A stretch of 64,000 nt of DNA, taken from NCBI GenBank assembly GCA_963965975.1, contig OZ014413.1:5156001-5220000 (forward strand), given 5' to 3'. This stretch comes from Xestospongia bergquistia. Its lineage: Eukaryota > Porifera > Demospongiae > Haplosclerida > Petrosiidae. A program made the position numbers and the translations under genes. Each line of letters opens with the position of its first letter. Position 1 is the first letter of the stretch. The notes beneath the pieces were generated by a model that was given only the letters and a program-made list of their open reading frames with translations, made no database searches and was not told the DNA's origin. Shown one piece after another: positions 63,514 through 64,000 of the stretch.

Positions 63514-64000
63514 GTGATGAAATCATGCAGCTGCAGCAACACACCAGTTTATTGATTCCTGAGTATGATTGAACTCTCTGGCGCCTCTGTCTGTAGTTTC
63601 CGATCTATTTCACACTTCAGCTGTTCATATGTTTAGTTTTTATCATATGGAATAGTCTGTCCCGGATTTTAGCAACACTCGTGGATCGGTGTGATATATG
63701 AGCATGTGTCAATCTGAGCGTCATTTCCGAGGTGTCAAAGATCGATACTCGAAGCTTCTGAAGATAATGAATTTTTCAGGAAAGGATGAAAACTTTCTTG
63801 TTAGTTGGCTTAAAGATCAAAGTTTTAAGCAAAATGTCATGGATGCATTCATTGGTTAGTGTTAATATTATAACAATAATTATAATAGTAAATTATCATT
63901 ATTATAAATATCACTTTTCAGAAAATGAAATCAATGGTGATACATTTCTTCTCTTAAATGAAAGCCAATTTAAGCAACTGGTTCCTGCTCTTGGACCACA

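Overview
This is AT-rich, intron-bearing metazoan DNA, most likely from a demosponge or a similarly early-branching animal. I infer this from short introns (about 50-150 bases) with GT..AG borders, from gene remains of kinds familiar in sponge genomes (SRCR, EGF, beta-helix, ZU5-like and LRR fragments), and from a dense mix of animal transposons. The species is an inference. I saw no rRNA, tRNA, CRISPR array or bacterial operon.

Layout. 1.4-3.0 kb: an intact single-exon POT/SLC15-like transporter; a decayed relative lies at 29.1-30.6 kb. 3.4-9.5 kb: a decayed copy of a C2H2-zinc-finger, transposase-like gene family, then fragments of LRR, SRCR-EGF and beta-helix genes. 12.2-12.8 kb and 24.2-24.9 kb: two non-autonomous piggyBac-like elements. 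14-20.4 kb: a duplicated stretch that includes an exon-rich membrane-protein locus on the minus strand. 20.6-32.9 kb: fragments of several mobile-gene families. 33-56.5 kb: a large direct duplication. Copy A is 33.06-39.74 kb and copy B is 43.49-56.49 kb. Each contains a decayed hAT (ZMYM-like) transposase and has since taken its own insertions: a LINE fragment in A; a Ty3/Gypsy element and a truncated Ty1/copia element in B. A BEL/Pao fragment and another mobile ORF family lie between the copies. 56.7-64 kb: a three-exon PGAM5-like histidine phosphatase gene, then a C2H2 gene of the same family as at 3.4 kb, split by a young Ty3/Gypsy element, and, head to head with it, a SAM-domain gene that runs off the window.

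How the parts relate. The window is mostly a record of transposition. Only the POT-like transporter, the PGAM5-like phosphatase and the SAM-domain gene look intact over the part visible. The most interesting pattern is a recurring pair: a C2H2-zinc-finger protein with a large transposase-like body, next to and divergent from a SAMD3-like protein. It appears with the first exons of both genes at 58-64 kb and as a collapsed remnant at 20.6-21.6 kb, with single-gene remnants at 3.4-5.7 kb and 27.1-27.7 kb. This may be a two-gene mobile unit. Because both duplication copies are present, the order of several insertions and one deletion can be read directly, including an empty target site for one Gypsy element.

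Family assignments rest on motif recognition and memory, since no database search was possible. Exon borders are from splice-site reading and reading phase.
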